Positions 6,321 to 7,381 of a stretch of DNA of 7,381 nt are shown here, one piece after another. The position numbers and the translations under genes are program-made. Numbering within the stretch: the first letter of the stretch is position 1; the number at the start of each line of letters is the position of its first letter. The notes beneath the pieces are model-generated. The model ran no database searches and was not told the DNA's origin. It worked only from the letters and a program-made list of their open reading frames with translations. Origin of the DNA: Nitrospiraceae bacterium (GTDB lineage: Bacteria; Nitrospirota; Thermodesulfovibrionia; Thermodesulfovibrionales; UBA9159). The stretch covers positions 6,741-14,121 of the forward strand of contig DMNE01000478.1 in the NCBI GenBank assembly GCA_003453735.1, read 5' to 3'.

Positions 6321-7381
6321 GAAAAAGTCAGCAGTTAAACCGCGGCGATCGAACGCTGCAACTGGCGGCGAAAAAACTGGGAAGAATACTGTTGTCACAA
6401 TAAAAGGAAATATAAATGGCGATCGTGTTCCGTCCCGAATCCTTGAAGAACGTGTTCAGCACGCTATTGAGGAAGGCGCACGGGAAGTCCATGTTGTTGC
6501 TGATGGCCAGCACGGCATCGGCGGACGCATCTGGCCAAGGGGTGAGTCGGTAAAAGTAATCATTGAAGGCACCGTCGGTCAGAGACTCGGCAGCATGGGG
6601 ATGCTCGGTACGGAAATCCTTTTAAAGGGGAGCTCCTCTGACGATGCCGGCTGGCTCAACTGTGGTGCGAAGATCACCGTTTTAGGGGATGTTACGAACG
6701 GTGCCTTTAATGCCGCCGCACAAGGGACCCTCTACGTGCAGGGTGGGGGCGGCGCGCGATGCGATACCATGACGAAGCAGAATCCCCGCTTTGACCCTCC
6801 TCAATCCTGGTATTTTAGGGGTGTGGGCGATTCTTTTGCCGAGTTCAAGGCCGGCGGGATTGCTGTTGTCTGCGGGGTAAGCCCGAGGAATCCCGAAAAT
6901 ATATTAGGCTACCGCCCCTGCGTTGGAATGGTCGGCGGCACGATCTATTTTAGAGGGCCGGTACAAGGGTACAGCGAGAGGGATGTGAAACTCCTCGAAC
7001 TTACTCCTCAGGACTGGGAATGGCTCAGAGAAAACATGAAGCCGTTTCTTGAGGCCATCGACAGAATGTCATACTACCGGGAGATCACCCGGTCTTCCGC
7101 CGATTGGAAGAAACTGATGGCGTATACGCCCCAGGAGAAACGGGAACGGAAGTGGTTAAGGATGTCCACCGCCGATTTCAGGAGGAACATGTGGGAGAAG
7201 GAAGTCGGACAGGACGGCATCTTTGCAGAGTATCTGAACCATGACCTTACGTTATTACCTTACATAACAACGGGGAAGGACAGGCGGAATAGACCGATCT
7301 GGGCAAATGAAAAATTTGCACCGCCTTGCGCATACGCATGCCCGACACAGATCCCGTCTCACCAGCGGGCCTCCCTGATCC
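6310..7381 (+). CDS. Glutamate synthase GXGXG-domain subunit fused to a GltD-like Fe-S oxidoreductase region, partial
   Basis: The frame is open to the right edge (357 codons seen). The first ~28 residues are a Lys/Ala/Gly-rich tail without recognised domain. Residues about 29-220 form a GXGXG beta-helix as in the C-terminal part of GltB, with a run of regularly spaced glycines: VADGQHGIGGRI, GTVGQRLGSMG, GWLNCGAKITVLGDVTNGAF, QGTLYVQGGGGARC and GMVGGTIYFRG. In GltB this domain is structural and lines the route between the two active sites. A charged helical linker (about 225-335) follows. The last residues read PPCAYACPTQIP (C340-x3-C344-P), which resembles the N-terminal Fe-S region of GltD-type NAD(P)H oxidoreductases, so a FAD/NAD(P)H module probably continues beyond the window. 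The ATG at 6310 overlaps the previous stop by 11 nt; no other in-frame start exists until well into the domain. The ribosome binding site is weak (GAGG about 14 nt upstream), suggesting translational coupling. Confidence 0.87.
   Translation, partial: MCAEKKSAVKPRRSNAATGGEKTGKNTVVTIKGNINGDRVPSRILEERVQHAIEEGAREVHVVADGQHGIGGRIWPRGESVKVIIEGTVGQRLGSMGMLGTEILLKGSSSDDAGWLNCGAKITVLGDVTNGAFNAAAQGTLYVQGGGGARCDTMTKQNPRFDPPQSWYFRGVGDSFAEFKAGGIAVVCGVSPRNPENILGYRPCVGMVGGTIYFRGPVQGYSERDVKLLELTPQDWEWLRENMKPFLEAIDRMSYYREITRSSADWKKLMAYTPQEKRERKWLRMSTADFRRNMWEKEVGQDGIFAEYLNHDLTLLPYITTGKDRRNRPIWANEKFAPPCAYACPTQIPSHQRASLI

Overview
The window looks like a chromosomal piece from an anaerobic or thiotrophic-type bacterium, perhaps Nitrospirota (Thermodesulfovibrio-like) or a deltaproteobacterial relative. 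The reasons are a VorB-type 2-oxoacid:ferredoxin oxidoreductase subunit, a split 'archaeal-type' glutamate synthase carrying its own ferredoxin domain, and a two-subunit glycyl-tRNA synthetase, all at moderate GC. The lineage is an inference from gene types; no rRNA or other phylogenetic marker was compared.

Layout. At 1-278 on the minus strand is the 5' end of a vorB-like gene that runs off the left edge. A 71-bp divergent intergenic region follows, with back-to-back promoter-like sequences. On the plus strand come glyQ (350-1249) and glyS (1237-3330), whose reading frames overlap. A 225-bp intergenic region (3331-3555) holds a perfect 12-bp palindrome, a sigma70-type promoter, and a leader with an intrinsic-terminator hairpin plus a competing antiterminator pairing. 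Three overlapping plus-strand genes then encode a glutamate synthase in pieces: a class II glutamine amidotransferase subunit (3556-4674), an FMN/Fe-S synthase subunit with an N-terminal two-cluster ferredoxin domain (4644-6320), and a GXGXG subunit (6310 to the right edge). The third gene appears to be entering a GltD-like Fe-S/oxidoreductase domain when the window ends.

How the genes work together. GlyQ and GlyS form the tetrameric glycyl-tRNA synthetase. The three downstream proteins together carry the domains of one large glutamate synthase, in the same order as in GltB (amidotransferase, FMN synthase, GXGXG), with electron-transfer modules added. Glutamine would be hydrolysed by the first subunit, and ammonia delivered to 2-oxoglutarate at the FMN site of the second. 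Electrons would arrive through the ferredoxin clusters and/or the GltD-like part of the third. The 30-nt and 11-nt overlaps suggest translational coupling and fixed stoichiometry.

The most interesting non-coding signal is the glutamate synthase leader. A promoter lies upstream of a strong terminator hairpin, which itself lies upstream of the first start codon, and an upstream 8-nt element can pair with the terminator's 3' side. This is the layout expected of a transcription attenuator, and I do not recognise it as a known riboswitch class.
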